Assembly (NCBI GenBank): GCA_905478925.1
Contig: CAJQKQ010000123.1
Span: forward strand, 1 to 41,529
Origin: an uncultured Verrucomicrobiales bacterium
Lineage (GTDB): Bacteria; Verrucomicrobiota; Verrucomicrobiia; Verrucomicrobiales; Akkermansiaceae
DNA length: 41,529 nt
Direction of reading: 5' to 3'
Positions within the stretch are counted from its first letter, which is position 1. Each line of letters begins with the position of its first letter. Below the pieces are notes generated by a model. The model saw only the letters and a list, made by a program, of their open reading frames with translations. It did no database searches and was not told the DNA's origin. This document shows, piece after piece, positions 33,689 to 40,989 of the stretch. Both the position numbers and the translations under genes were made by a program.

Positions 33689-34240
33689 TCAGCGATATGC
33701 TGTAAACTCTGATGGCAAGAGAAGGTGCTCGGAGAGAACTTGGAGATTACGTCGGCAATCCATCACAGCCTCCTCTTCATTGTGAAAAGGCTTCATGGGG
33801 CTGTATATCTTGAGACCCTTATCGAATTCTCTTCTCACGGCGTAAACCGACCACGTCCACGTTCCGCAATAAGGTCTGGTGATAGCATACGACATCTCAC
33901 CTCTGAGTTTAGTGGCATCCGATAGATCACTTCGATGAACCCACCATGATCTCCATCTGTATCCACATTCCTGATTCGATGCATCCACGACAAACCTGAA
34001 CGGCAGCGCTTCCAGTCGACATGTCCACGCAACCCAGCAGAAAAAACCTGCGATTAGTAGCGTGAAGCCTGTCGCTACGAAATCCCAAGCGCCGACCTTC
34101 TCCGCCGTGAACGACCACATTAGCGATTCGGTAAAAATGAACACCAAAGTCCCTGCCACGAGTAACGCCACCACTCCAGTGACGGCCCAAGTAATTCGCT
34201 GACGCTTGGTAGGTGGAGGCAGGAGAAGGAGGGAGGGCAT
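33689..34240 (-). CDS. Hypothetical membrane protein
   Basis: This is a 183-residue protein with two N-terminal hydrophobic segments (about 18-36 and 50-70) and a C-terminal region of about 110 residues with several Trp, Cys and aromatic residues (GYRWRSWWVHRSDLSD, PYCGTWTWSVYAV). It lies on the opposite strand between the LuxE-like and LuxC-like genes and has a lower GC content than its neighbours, suggesting acquisition. No family is recognised. Confidence 0.65.
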   Translation of the reverse strand: MPSLLLLPPPTKRQRITWAVTGVVALLVAGTLVFIFTESLMWSFTAEKVGAWDFVATGFTLLIAGFFCWVAWTCRLEALPFRFVVDASNQECGYRWRSWWVHRSDLSDATKLRGEMSYAITRPYCGTWTWSVYAVRREFDKGLKIYSPMKPFHNEEEAVMDCRRNLQVLSEHLLLPSEFTAYR

Positions 34241-34425
34241 TTTCTGAGGCGAATCGTGTATTGGTTCAGGGTTCAGCCCGGCGATATTGACTTGTGTTCA
34301 ATGCTTTGGGAATTCTCTTCGATCACCTTTTTGGGACGGCCGAGAAAGCGGATTATTTCATTGTCTCAACCATACAACCGAGCTTGTAAACCCCGTGCTG
34401 CCGTGCTACCGTGCTGCACGAAGTT

Positions 34426-34683
34426 ATGAACGTGACCCTGAAACTCCCCGACGAGGTCTGTAAGGCGGCACGTCACCTTGCCGTGGACGAATCGAAATCC
34501 CTTTCCGCATGGATGACGGATCTCATGGCGCGTGAAATCGCGAAGGCCGGGGCGGACAAGCGGAAACCGAAGACCTGGATGGATGCCTTCAGCGGCGACG
34601 AGAACGACCCGTATCTGGATCGGGATTTCCCGCTTGAAGATCGCAAGGCGGGTAAGCTGACCGAGTTCAACTTCGCGGACTGA
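34426..34683 (+). CDS. Antitoxin-like protein (fourth module)
   Basis: This is an 85-residue protein. MNVTLKLPDEVCKAARHLAVDESKSLSAWMTDLMAREI is an RHH/CopG-like N-terminus followed by a Lys- and Asp-rich tail ending PLEDRKAGKLTEFNFAD for toxin binding. ATG at 34426 is preferred to a GTG at 34411. Upstream are three GTGCT(G/A)CC-type direct repeats (34395-34418) and a weak promoter (TTGTAA, 17 bases, TACCGT). Its stop overlaps the toxin start by one base. Confidence 0.8.
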   Translation: MNVTLKLPDEVCKAARHLAVDESKSLSAWMTDLMAREIAKAGADKRKPKTWMDAFSGDENDPYLDRDFPLEDRKAGKLTEFNFAD

Positions 34684-35105
34684 TGGCCTACCTCCTGGAC
34701 ACGGTCGCGCTGTCGGAACTCCGCAAGAAATCGAAAGGTGAGAGGGCGGTCGTGCAATGGCAAAGGACAGAGGGTGGCGCGCTGGCGTTCATCAGCGTCA
34801 TCACGATGAATGAGATCCGTTACGGCGCGAGAATGGTGATGTCCCGCGATCCGGGTTTCGGGGCCAGGTTGGATCTTTGGTATCGCGAGATCCTCGCGGC
34901 GGATTCCCTTTATGCCATTTTGCCAGTGGATCTCGCCATCGCCGAGCAGGCGGCCGATTTTCGCTCCGCCCACGGCCTTTCCTACAACGACTCCCTCATC
35001 GCCGCGACCGCCAACGTCCACGACCTTACGCTGGCCACACGCAACACATCGGATTTCAGGAAAACCGGCGTCCGTATTTTTAACCCGTGGGATTTCAAGA
35101 TATGA
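34683..35105 (+). CDS. vapC: VapC-type toxin, PIN-domain ribonuclease (fourth module)
   Basis: This is a 140-residue PIN protein with D6 (YLLDTVALSEL), E44 (TMNEIRYG), D103 (YNDSLIAATA) and the N121/D124 pair (TRNTSDF), a complete set. The stop TGA at 35103-35105 overlaps the ATG of the LuxC-like gene at 35102 (ATGA), so the toxin gene is translationally coupled to the downstream enzyme, an unusual arrangement for a toxin-antitoxin insertion. Confidence 0.88.
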   Translation: MAYLLDTVALSELRKKSKGERAVVQWQRTEGGALAFISVITMNEIRYGARMVMSRDPGFGARLDLWYREILAADSLYAILPVDLAIAEQAADFRSAHGLSYNDSLIAATANVHDLTLATRNTSDFRKTGVRIFNPWDFKI

Positions 35106-36127
35106 AAGCCCTCGCCGAACGCATCGCATTCCTGATCTCACAGCGAGACACCTTGGAGAAATGGGTCGGTGAATACGATGAAACCGCGCTCCGCAGTTGG
35201 CTCGATGCAGAACTCGGTGACCACCGCCGGCTCGAAGAATGGATCAAGGGCTCAAAGGTCGCCCCCCACTCCCCCGTCCTTCACATCGTCAGCGGCAACA
35301 CCCCCCACGCCGCCTTCCAATCCGTCTTCCGTGCCATCCTGATCGGCTGCGAATCATGGGTGAAAATCCCCTCCTCTGGTCTCCCGGAATTCGAAGCCTG
35401 GGCATCCTCAATCCCCTCCCTTCAGATCCGCCGAGACCTCCCGGACGATTGGAAACTCCCTGAAACCGCCGTGATCTACGGCGGAGCCGAAACCCTCTCC
35501 TTCTTCCGCGATTGGCTCTCGCCGGGAACCCGCATCATCGAGCACGGCCCGAAGCTCAGCGCCGCTTTTGTTTTCGAAAACCGGCCCGGTCTCGCAGCCC
35601 ATCTCGCGGAGGACATCATGCGCTACAATCAGCGTGGTTGCCTCTCGGTGCAGGCCGTATATTTCCAAGGCGACCTCGAATCCTTCGCCCGCGAACTCTC
35701 CTCCACCCTCGAAAATCACCCCACCGAGGCGCCCACCCTTTCAGAGGCCGGAGCCGTCCGCAACGAACGCGAAACTCTCCGCTTCCGCATCGCCAACGGC
35801 TCTCCCGACAGCCTTCTCGAATCCGAAAACTCCACCTCCTGGACCATCCTCATCGACCGCACGGGCACCGCCCTCCGCCCCGGCCCCGGCAGTGGCTTCG
35901 TCCGGCTCATCCCCATGCCCCCGGATCTATCCCGGGAAACCCTCGGCCCGGAAACGTCCTATCTCTCGACCGCCGTGGTTGAGCCAATCTCTGAGGCCGA
36001 TCGCCTCGAGAAAATTTCCCCGCCCCGCATCTGCCCCGCCGGCCAAGCCCAGGAACCAGGCATCTTCTGGCACCCGGATGGAGAGATGCCGCTCGCCGGG
36101 CTTGTGCGCTGGCGCGATCTCGGCTGA
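35102..36127 (+). CDS. LuxC-like acyl-CoA reductase
   Basis: This is a 341-residue protein of the LuxC (acyl-CoA reductase) family, an NADPH-dependent aldehyde-dehydrogenase-type fold reducing acyl thioesters to aldehydes. VLHIVSGNTPHAAFQSVFRA is the nucleotide-binding region (about 60-79); MRYNQRGCLSVQAVYF carries the catalytic Cys (C180) in its typical NQ-x-CLS context. ATG at 35102 overlaps the vapC stop. infA follows after 10 bases. With LuxE-like and SDR genes nearby it suggests a fatty acyl to aldehyde (and possibly alcohol) route, but no luciferase is encoded. Confidence 0.85.
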   Translation: MKALAERIAFLISQRDTLEKWVGEYDETALRSWLDAELGDHRRLEEWIKGSKVAPHSPVLHIVSGNTPHAAFQSVFRAILIGCESWVKIPSSGLPEFEAWASSIPSLQIRRDLPDDWKLPETAVIYGGAETLSFFRDWLSPGTRIIEHGPKLSAAFVFENRPGLAAHLAEDIMRYNQRGCLSVQAVYFQGDLESFARELSSTLENHPTEAPTLSEAGAVRNERETLRFRIANGSPDSLLESENSTSWTILIDRTGTALRPGPGSGFVRLIPMPPDLSRETLGPETSYLSTAVVEPISEADRLEKISPPRICPAGQAQEPGIFWHPDGEMPLAGLVRWRDLG

Positions 36128-36137
36128 ACTCCACCCC

Positions 36138-36356
36138 ATGTCCGAAGCCGCCATCGAAACCACCGGCATCATCCTCGAACGCAAAGGAGAAATTCTCTAC
36201 CGCGTCGAGCTGATGAACGGCAAAGTCGTCCTCGGACACCTGTCGAAACCCCTCACCGATGCGAAGGCGGAACTGGCGGACGGCACATCCGTCCTCCTGG
36301 AAATGACCCCCTACGATTTCGACCATGCGAGGATACTGCGGGAGTGCCCGCACTGA
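36138..36356 (+). CDS. infA: Translation initiation factor IF-1
   Basis: This is a 72-residue OB-fold protein. GIILERKGEILYRVELMNGKVVLGHLS and LLEMTPYDFDHARILRE match IF-1, including the RVEL-NG and TPYD-RI signatures. IF-1 blocks the A site during initiation. It is in an unexpected setting, between the LuxC-like and redoxin genes; extra N-terminal residues (MSEAAIETT) replace the usual start. A terminator overlaps its 3' end. Whether another infA exists in the genome is unknown. Confidence 0.88.
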   Translation: MSEAAIETTGIILERKGEILYRVELMNGKVVLGHLSKPLTDAKAELADGTSVLLEMTPYDFDHARILRECPH

Positions 36357-36362
36357 TTTTTT
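36337..36362 (+). terminator. Rho-independent terminator overlapping the infA 3' end
   Basis: TGCGGG (36337-36342) and CCCGCA (36347-36352) form a perfect 6-bp stem with loop AGTG, followed by CTGA and six T residues (36357-36362). The stem is inside the last codons of infA and the TGA lies between stem and T-tract. Confidence 0.7.
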
Positions 36363-36409
36363 ATCAAAATCTCCCGTTGCAGGGCGAAACTTTGCCCATA
36401 CCCTTTGCC

Positions 36410-37384
36410 ATGACGATGAATTGCCTGGGGGGAAAGTGCCGCACCGAAAAGTGCATGCGGACGGCTCTCCTGCTCGCGGGCGCGTATCACATTCTTTTCG
36501 CCGCATGGGTGAGTATCTTGCCATTCCACGCCTTCGACATCCTCGGTATCCTCCGACCGAATCATCCCATGCTGTGGCGCACGCTCGGATTCATCTCCGG
36601 ATTCCTCGGCCTCGCCCTGCTCATCGCCTCCACCGGACCGATCCAGCACTGGCTGATCGTCCTGCTCGGTTTCGTTAAATTGGTTTCCGCAACCGTCATC
36701 GTATCGCTTGCCGTATATTCCGGCGATCTTCCCATCGGCTCCCTGTTTTTCCTACCTCTCGATGACCTCGTCTGGCTCGCCCCCTTCGGCGCAATCCTCT
36801 GGGCCACCCTGCGGGCGCACACTGGCATCCCGGTTTCACGCTCGCAGCCCTATTCCATCGCGGAGGCGGCATCTGTCTACTCGCTATCCAACGGTGAAAC
36901 CCTCGCCGAGGCCTCGGCCGAGCGCCCTCTGGTGCTGGTTTTCCTCCGCCACTTCGGCTGCACCTTCACCCGCCAGATCCTCCGCGGCCTGCAGGATCTC
37001 GAGCAGCAGGCGAAACACCATGACGCATCGCTGGTGCTCGTCCACATGCTCCAGTCCGGCAAGGAAATCGATTACCTCGGCAACCATTCCGACATTCCCC
37101 GCATCGCCGATCCTCGATGCGAACTCTACCGCGCTTTCGGTCTCGGGAAAGGTGGTTTTATCGAACTCTTCGGCCCGCATGTCTGGTGGCGGGGTATGAT
37201 CTCGGTGCTCAAGGGCTGCGGTGTGGGTCACCTCGCAGGCGACGGAATGCAGATGCCGGGGGTCTTCGTTTTCCAAGAGGGAGGAATCGTTTCTTCTCAG
37301 CCGGCCAGAACGGCGGCGGATCTGCCGGACTTGCCTTCGCTGTTCAGCCATGTCTCCGGCGCGCCCGACGCTCATTCGCGTTGA
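36410..37384 (+). CDS. Membrane-anchored AhpC/TSA-type redoxin
   Basis: This is a 324-residue protein. The N-terminus is Cys-rich (C5, C10, C15), followed by four hydrophobic segments (about 18-38, 56-73, 80-103, 115-135) and a C-terminal thioredoxin-fold domain (about 150-315) of the AhpC/TSA-2 (SelL/PRXL2-like) type: LVLVFLRHFGCTFTRQIL. In many relatives this reads CxxC or CxxU; here C184 is kept and the second position is T187. GVGHLAGDGMQMPGVFVF contains the expected cis-Pro region. It may couple membrane and redox chemistry, function unknown. ATG at 36416 is an alternative start. Confidence 0.72.
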   Translation: MTMNCLGGKCRTEKCMRTALLLAGAYHILFAAWVSILPFHAFDILGILRPNHPMLWRTLGFISGFLGLALLIASTGPIQHWLIVLLGFVKLVSATVIVSLAVYSGDLPIGSLFFLPLDDLVWLAPFGAILWATLRAHTGIPVSRSQPYSIAEAASVYSLSNGETLAEASAERPLVLVFLRHFGCTFTRQILRGLQDLEQQAKHHDASLVLVHMLQSGKEIDYLGNHSDIPRIADPRCELYRAFGLGKGGFIELFGPHVWWRGMISVLKGCGVGHLAGDGMQMPGVFVFQEGGIVSSQPARTAADLPDLPSLFSHVSGAPDAHSR

Positions 37385-37420
37385 TCCCCAGCCCGAAGCG
37401 GCCCAGACTCCCATCTGAGA

Positions 37421-38125
37421 ATGATCCCACTGAAAGGAAAAACCTTCCTCGTCACCGGCGCCTCAAGCGGCATCGGTGACGCGGTCTGCGCCCAACTCGT
37501 GGGCCACGGCGCGAATGTGCTCGGGGTCACCCGCCGCCCCGGCGCCCTGCATCCCGATATCTCGCCGATCAAGGCCGACCTCACCTCGCGGGAGGACATT
37601 TCCGAAATCTTCCATGGGCTCGGAAAAATCGACGGCCTGATCAACTGCGCCGGCACCGCCTACCTCTCCCGCATCGTCGATGGTAACCCCGCCGACTGGG
37701 AGGAGATGTGGCGTGTCAACGTCCTCGCCCTTTCGCTTTGCTGCCAGTTTTCCCTCAAACATTTCCCGAAAACCGGCGGCCGCATCGTCAACGTCTCCTC
37801 GATGTCCGGCCACCGCGTACCACCTTCGGGCGGGTTCTATGCGCCGACGAAATTCGCGGTTCGCGCCATCACCGATTCTCTCCGTTCGGAGCTGAAAGCC
37901 ATCCAATCCCCCATACAGGTGGCCTGCGTTTCCCCGGGTTTCGTCGATACACCCCTGCTGGACAACTACTTCCGCGGCCGGGAGGAAATGCTTTCGAAAA
38001 CCCGTGCCGGAATGAAGATGCTCCAGCCCGAGGACGTCGCCCACTGCATCATGACCATCCTCACCGCCCCGCCCCACGTCGAGATCGGCGACATCCTGCT
38101 CCGCTCCACGGATCAGATGGCATGA
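37421..38125 (+). CDS. Short-chain dehydrogenase/reductase
   Basis: This is a 234-residue classical SDR. TGASSGIG at residues 12-19 binds NAD(P)H, LINCAG is the NNAG-type motif, and the catalytic triad is S127 with Y140-x3-K144 (GGFYAPTKFA). The substrate is not known; neighbouring LuxE/LuxC-like genes suggest an aldehyde or keto-acyl compound. It overlaps the following lipoprotein gene by four bases (ATGA), so the two are translationally coupled. Confidence 0.92.
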   Translation: MIPLKGKTFLVTGASSGIGDAVCAQLVGHGANVLGVTRRPGALHPDISPIKADLTSREDISEIFHGLGKIDGLINCAGTAYLSRIVDGNPADWEEMWRVNVLALSLCCQFSLKHFPKTGGRIVNVSSMSGHRVPPSGGFYAPTKFAVRAITDSLRSELKAIQSPIQVACVSPGFVDTPLLDNYFRGREEMLSKTRAGMKMLQPEDVAHCIMTILTAPPHVEIGDILLRSTDQMA

Positions 38126-38886
38126 ACCGCATGAGCACCTTTCTCAAAACCCTTGTCGCCATCGTTTGCCTCGCACTTGCCGGATGCCTCGACACCCGCG
38201 AGGAGGTCTGGATCGCAGCCGACGCCTCGGGCGCGGCACGCTTCAATGCTTCCGTTCCCGCTGCGGCCGCCAGCCTGTACGGAGGCGAGGAAGGCATAAG
38301 AAAACTCATCGAGGAGAAACTCGCGGAAATTCCGGCCATCACCAGCCACCTCCTGAAAGTGGAAACCGGGGACGGGCGACTTCAAGTCGAGCTCACCATC
38401 ACCTTCGAGAATATCATCGATTTGATAGGCTCCACCTCCTCAAAATCCATGGAAGACCTTCCCGTCGCCGGAGCGGAAATGCTTGGCACTGCGGAGGTCG
38501 ATTTCGAGGGGCGCGACATGGACTTCACCCGCACCGTGGAACTCTACAAAGCGGTTCCCGGCGCGCTTTTTTTTCCGAAATCCCTGCTCGATGAGCACTC
38601 GGTCACCACGATCATCCATCTCCCCGCCGCAGCCACCACCCACAACGCCACCTCCACCGCCAACCAGGGGCGAACGCTCATCTGGGAAACCTCCCTTACC
38701 GAGGCTTTCAAGAAACCCACCGTAACGAGCTTCACCATGCCGCTGCCAATTCCCTGGATCTTGCTGTCGTTCGTCGCGCTGCTCCTCCTGATCCTGTTCG
38801 CGGGACTCATCTACTATTTCCGCCGTAGGAAGAGGGCAAGACGAGCAGCTCAAGCCAACTCCGCCTCCAGCCCCGGGTGCACCTGA
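38122..38886 (+). CDS. Lipoprotein with C-terminal membrane anchor
   Basis: This is a 254-residue protein. The signal peptide ends in lipobox LALAGC (Cys about 21); the middle is an alpha/beta region (EEVWIAADASGAARFNASVP, VELTITFENIIDLIG) reminiscent of small lipid-binding-like lipoproteins; the C-terminus has one membrane segment (PWILLSFVALLLLILFAGLIYYF) and a basic tail RRRKRARRA. Both a lipid anchor and a C-terminal transmembrane helix are unusual together. It is coupled to the SDR gene. Confidence 0.72.
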   Translation: MNRMSTFLKTLVAIVCLALAGCLDTREEVWIAADASGAARFNASVPAAAASLYGGEEGIRKLIEEKLAEIPAITSHLLKVETGDGRLQVELTITFENIIDLIGSTSSKSMEDLPVAGAEMLGTAEVDFEGRDMDFTRTVELYKAVPGALFFPKSLLDEHSVTTIIHLPAAATTHNATSTANQGRTLIWETSLTEAFKKPTVTSFTMPLPIPWILLSFVALLLLILFAGLIYYFRRRKRARRAAQANSASSPGCT

Positions 38887-38903
38887 GACCTGAGACCTAA
38901 GGC

Positions 38904-39992
38904 TCACACCCTGCGCCCCTTTGCCCTAAGCTTGTTGAGCGGAGTTTCGAGGTATTTCCATGAGGCCATGGTCATCGCCCAGGTGAGAAGGGCGAAGCAG
39001 GCGGTGCGGAGGGCGATTTGGGGAATGGAATCGGCGTAAGGCCCCATCCACAGGAACGACAGGGTTTTCCCAAGGATGATGGGTGCGAGGTTATGGTATA
39101 GGTAGATCCCATAGGAAAGCAGCCCGACTTTCTGAAGGAATGCGGTTTCGAGAAATTTCCCGACGATATTGTGCCAGCCGAGGGATGCGGTTGCGATGAC
39201 CCCGCAAAGGCCAAGCGAAAGGATGGAGGCATAGAACGGCCCGATGCTGTTCGGAGGGAGGCCGAACCGCGGGCCGAACTCGAAAACAAGGTAGGCTCCG
39301 CAGCACACGATCATAAGAATTTTCCAAATCCGGCTGGAGAGCGGGAAGCCGCGGTGGATGAGCAGCGCCATCAGTCCGCCGATCCCGAAGAAATCGAACA
39401 CGCCCCAGCTGATTTTCCCTGGCCAGACGAAGGGAGGCATGAACAGGTATTCGAAATAACGGGAAAGCGGAGCCATACCCACGAACAGGATCATCGCCAG
39501 TGGCAGGAAACGGCGCGGGGACAGCCAAATCACCACCGGCCAGATCAGGTAGAATTGCTGCTGGATCGCGATGGACCAGAAATGTGAGGTGCCGTGCGGC
39601 CACTCGCCAAGCAGGGCGATGTGGATGTTGGTGAGGTAAAGCAGGTACCAATGCAGGTTTGGAAGAAGCTTCGGAGCGAGAAATACAAAGGCGATCGCCA
39701 GCGCCACGTAATACGGGACGATGATGCGCAGCCCCCTGCGCCATTGAAAATCCTTCCACGCCTGCCAGCGCCATTTGCCACCAACCGCCTTCGCCTCCGC
39801 TCGGTCGCGGATACGTAGCAGGGAGCCGGTGATGAAATAACCGGTCAGAACCAGGAAAAAATAGAGCCCGATCTCGTAGGGCAGGTTGAAATTCCATGCC
39901 TTAGGCACCCAATGATCCCAACAAATCCCCAGCATCGCGAGCGCCCGAAGACCGTCGAGCTGGATGGCGCGTGATTGAATGGCAACGGGCAT
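38904..39992 (-). CDS. Acyltransferase-3 family membrane protein
   Basis: This is a 362-residue integral membrane protein with about ten hydrophobic segments. AIQLDGLRALAMLGICWDHW is the standard N-terminal signature (the His after the first helix is the presumed catalytic residue), and HFWSIAIQQQFYLIWPVV matches the conserved loop motif. The family O-acylates surface glycans, lipids or peptidoglycan. ATG at 39992 is preferred over a TTG at 40031. It converges with the lipoprotein gene, 17 bases apart. Confidence 0.9.
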   Translation of the reverse strand: MPVAIQSRAIQLDGLRALAMLGICWDHWVPKAWNFNLPYEIGLYFFLVLTGYFITGSLLRIRDRAEAKAVGGKWRWQAWKDFQWRRGLRIIVPYYVALAIAFVFLAPKLLPNLHWYLLYLTNIHIALLGEWPHGTSHFWSIAIQQQFYLIWPVVIWLSPRRFLPLAMILFVGMAPLSRYFEYLFMPPFVWPGKISWGVFDFFGIGGLMALLIHRGFPLSSRIWKILMIVCCGAYLVFEFGPRFGLPPNSIGPFYASILSLGLCGVIATASLGWHNIVGKFLETAFLQKVGLLSYGIYLYHNLAPIILGKTLSFLWMGPYADSIPQIALRTACFALLTWAMTMASWKYLETPLNKLRAKGRRV

Positions 39993-40297
39993 GGCGGCAC
40001 GCAGACTGCCCGGATTCCGCGACTCCGTCAATCGACGGCGGAGAGAACCGTGCGTATTCCGCTGAATTCACTTTTCCGTAGAAATTGTGCGAATTTCTTT
40101 CGATACGGCATAGGTGTTCGGGCATGTCAGGATCGTCGTTGCCCCCTGCATTGGCCTGTAGACTTCGTTCGCAGGCGCTTCAGGGAAGAGCGGCGGCGGG
40201 AACGTGACGAGATGCCCGAGAGCATGGATGCTGAGTCACGGCAAGCCACAGTCTGTTCTATTTGCCTGGGAACTAGTGATAGGGATCAACCTCCAAC
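39993..40297. other. Non-coding stretch upstream of the acyltransferase gene
   Basis: No gene is recognised in these ~305 bases. A short dyad GAAATT-N5-AATTTC lies at 40081-40097 and may be part of the acyltransferase promoter region. Confidence 0.35.
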
Positions 40298-40334
40298 GTA
40301 GGGGCTCACGCCGGTCTACCCCAAACTCCCCTAC
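40298..40334 (-). repeat. Inverted repeat at the transposase 3' end, containing its stop codon
   Basis: GTAGGGG (40298-40304) and CCCCTAC (40328-40334) pair perfectly. On the minus strand the arm reads GTAGGGG and its TAG (40333-40331) is the stop codon of the REP transposase remnant. Confidence 0.6.
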
Positions 40335-40552
40335 CCAATCCCCACCCGCAGGTCGCGCACACTCCACAGCGTCCCCGCCGCAGCCTTCGCGTTGCCCCGC
40401 AATCGTCGCGCACCATCCTTCCGTTTCACGGAAAACCGATCTCGCGCCCCGGCGAACGCTTCCTCAACGAAGTCTTTGCTGCCGATCACCGCACCGTCCG
40501 TAAAATACCTCACCCGACAACGCAGCATTTTCGCCATCGAAATCTCCGGTAG

Positions 40553-40577
40553 GTAGCGGTGACTTTCAGTCGCCGCT
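40553..40577 (+). repeat. REP-like palindrome (family 1), copy 7, inside the transposase remnant
   Basis: GTAGCGGTGACT-TTC-AGTCGCCGCT: stem with 7 strong pairs. In the transposase frame it encodes part of GAATESHRYLP. It interrupts a region otherwise conserved in verrucomicrobial RAYT proteins. Confidence 0.75.
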
Positions 40578-40939
40578 CCTTCCTCTTTCTTCATCGCAGC
40601 CAAAGCCTCAGCCTCATTCATCCGGTCCGCCGCACAACTCTTCCTTCGGGTTTCAAGTTTAGAGTTTAAATTTTTCCGCTCCAGCGCCATGCCGAGCAAC
40701 CGCCGGTATCTCCGCGAAGCATCCTTCCATTTCTTGGCATCAAAGCCCGTATCTGTATCGGAAGTGATCGCACGCACCAGCCCTTCCCGCGCCTTCTTCC
40801 CATTACCCCTTGGCCCACCACCGACTGCCTCCCCGTAGCTGCTCCAACGGTAGTCCGCAGGGTCTTCAACCATCCCCGCCCGCACCGGATTTAAATCAAT
40901 ATACGCCGCCATCGTCCGCGCCGCCGTCCCGCTTTCCAC

Positions 40940-40989
40940 AGCCGAGCGCAGCGAGACAGCGGGACTGAAACAAATCAAACATATCCCGC
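40940..40989. repeat. 50-base insertion in the transposase gene
   Basis: Relative to the expected reading FKSVI-VESGTAARTM, exactly 50 bases interrupt the frame. With adjoining host bases they form a perfect 8-bp inverted repeat, GTCCCGCT (40926-40933) and AGCGGGAC (40958-40965), so the insert has the look of another palindromic element. Confidence 0.6.

Noticed and set aside
36844..38125. Long minus-strand frames opposite the redoxin and SDR genes
   Set aside because: Both plus-strand genes have clear motifs; the opposite frames are compositional shadows.
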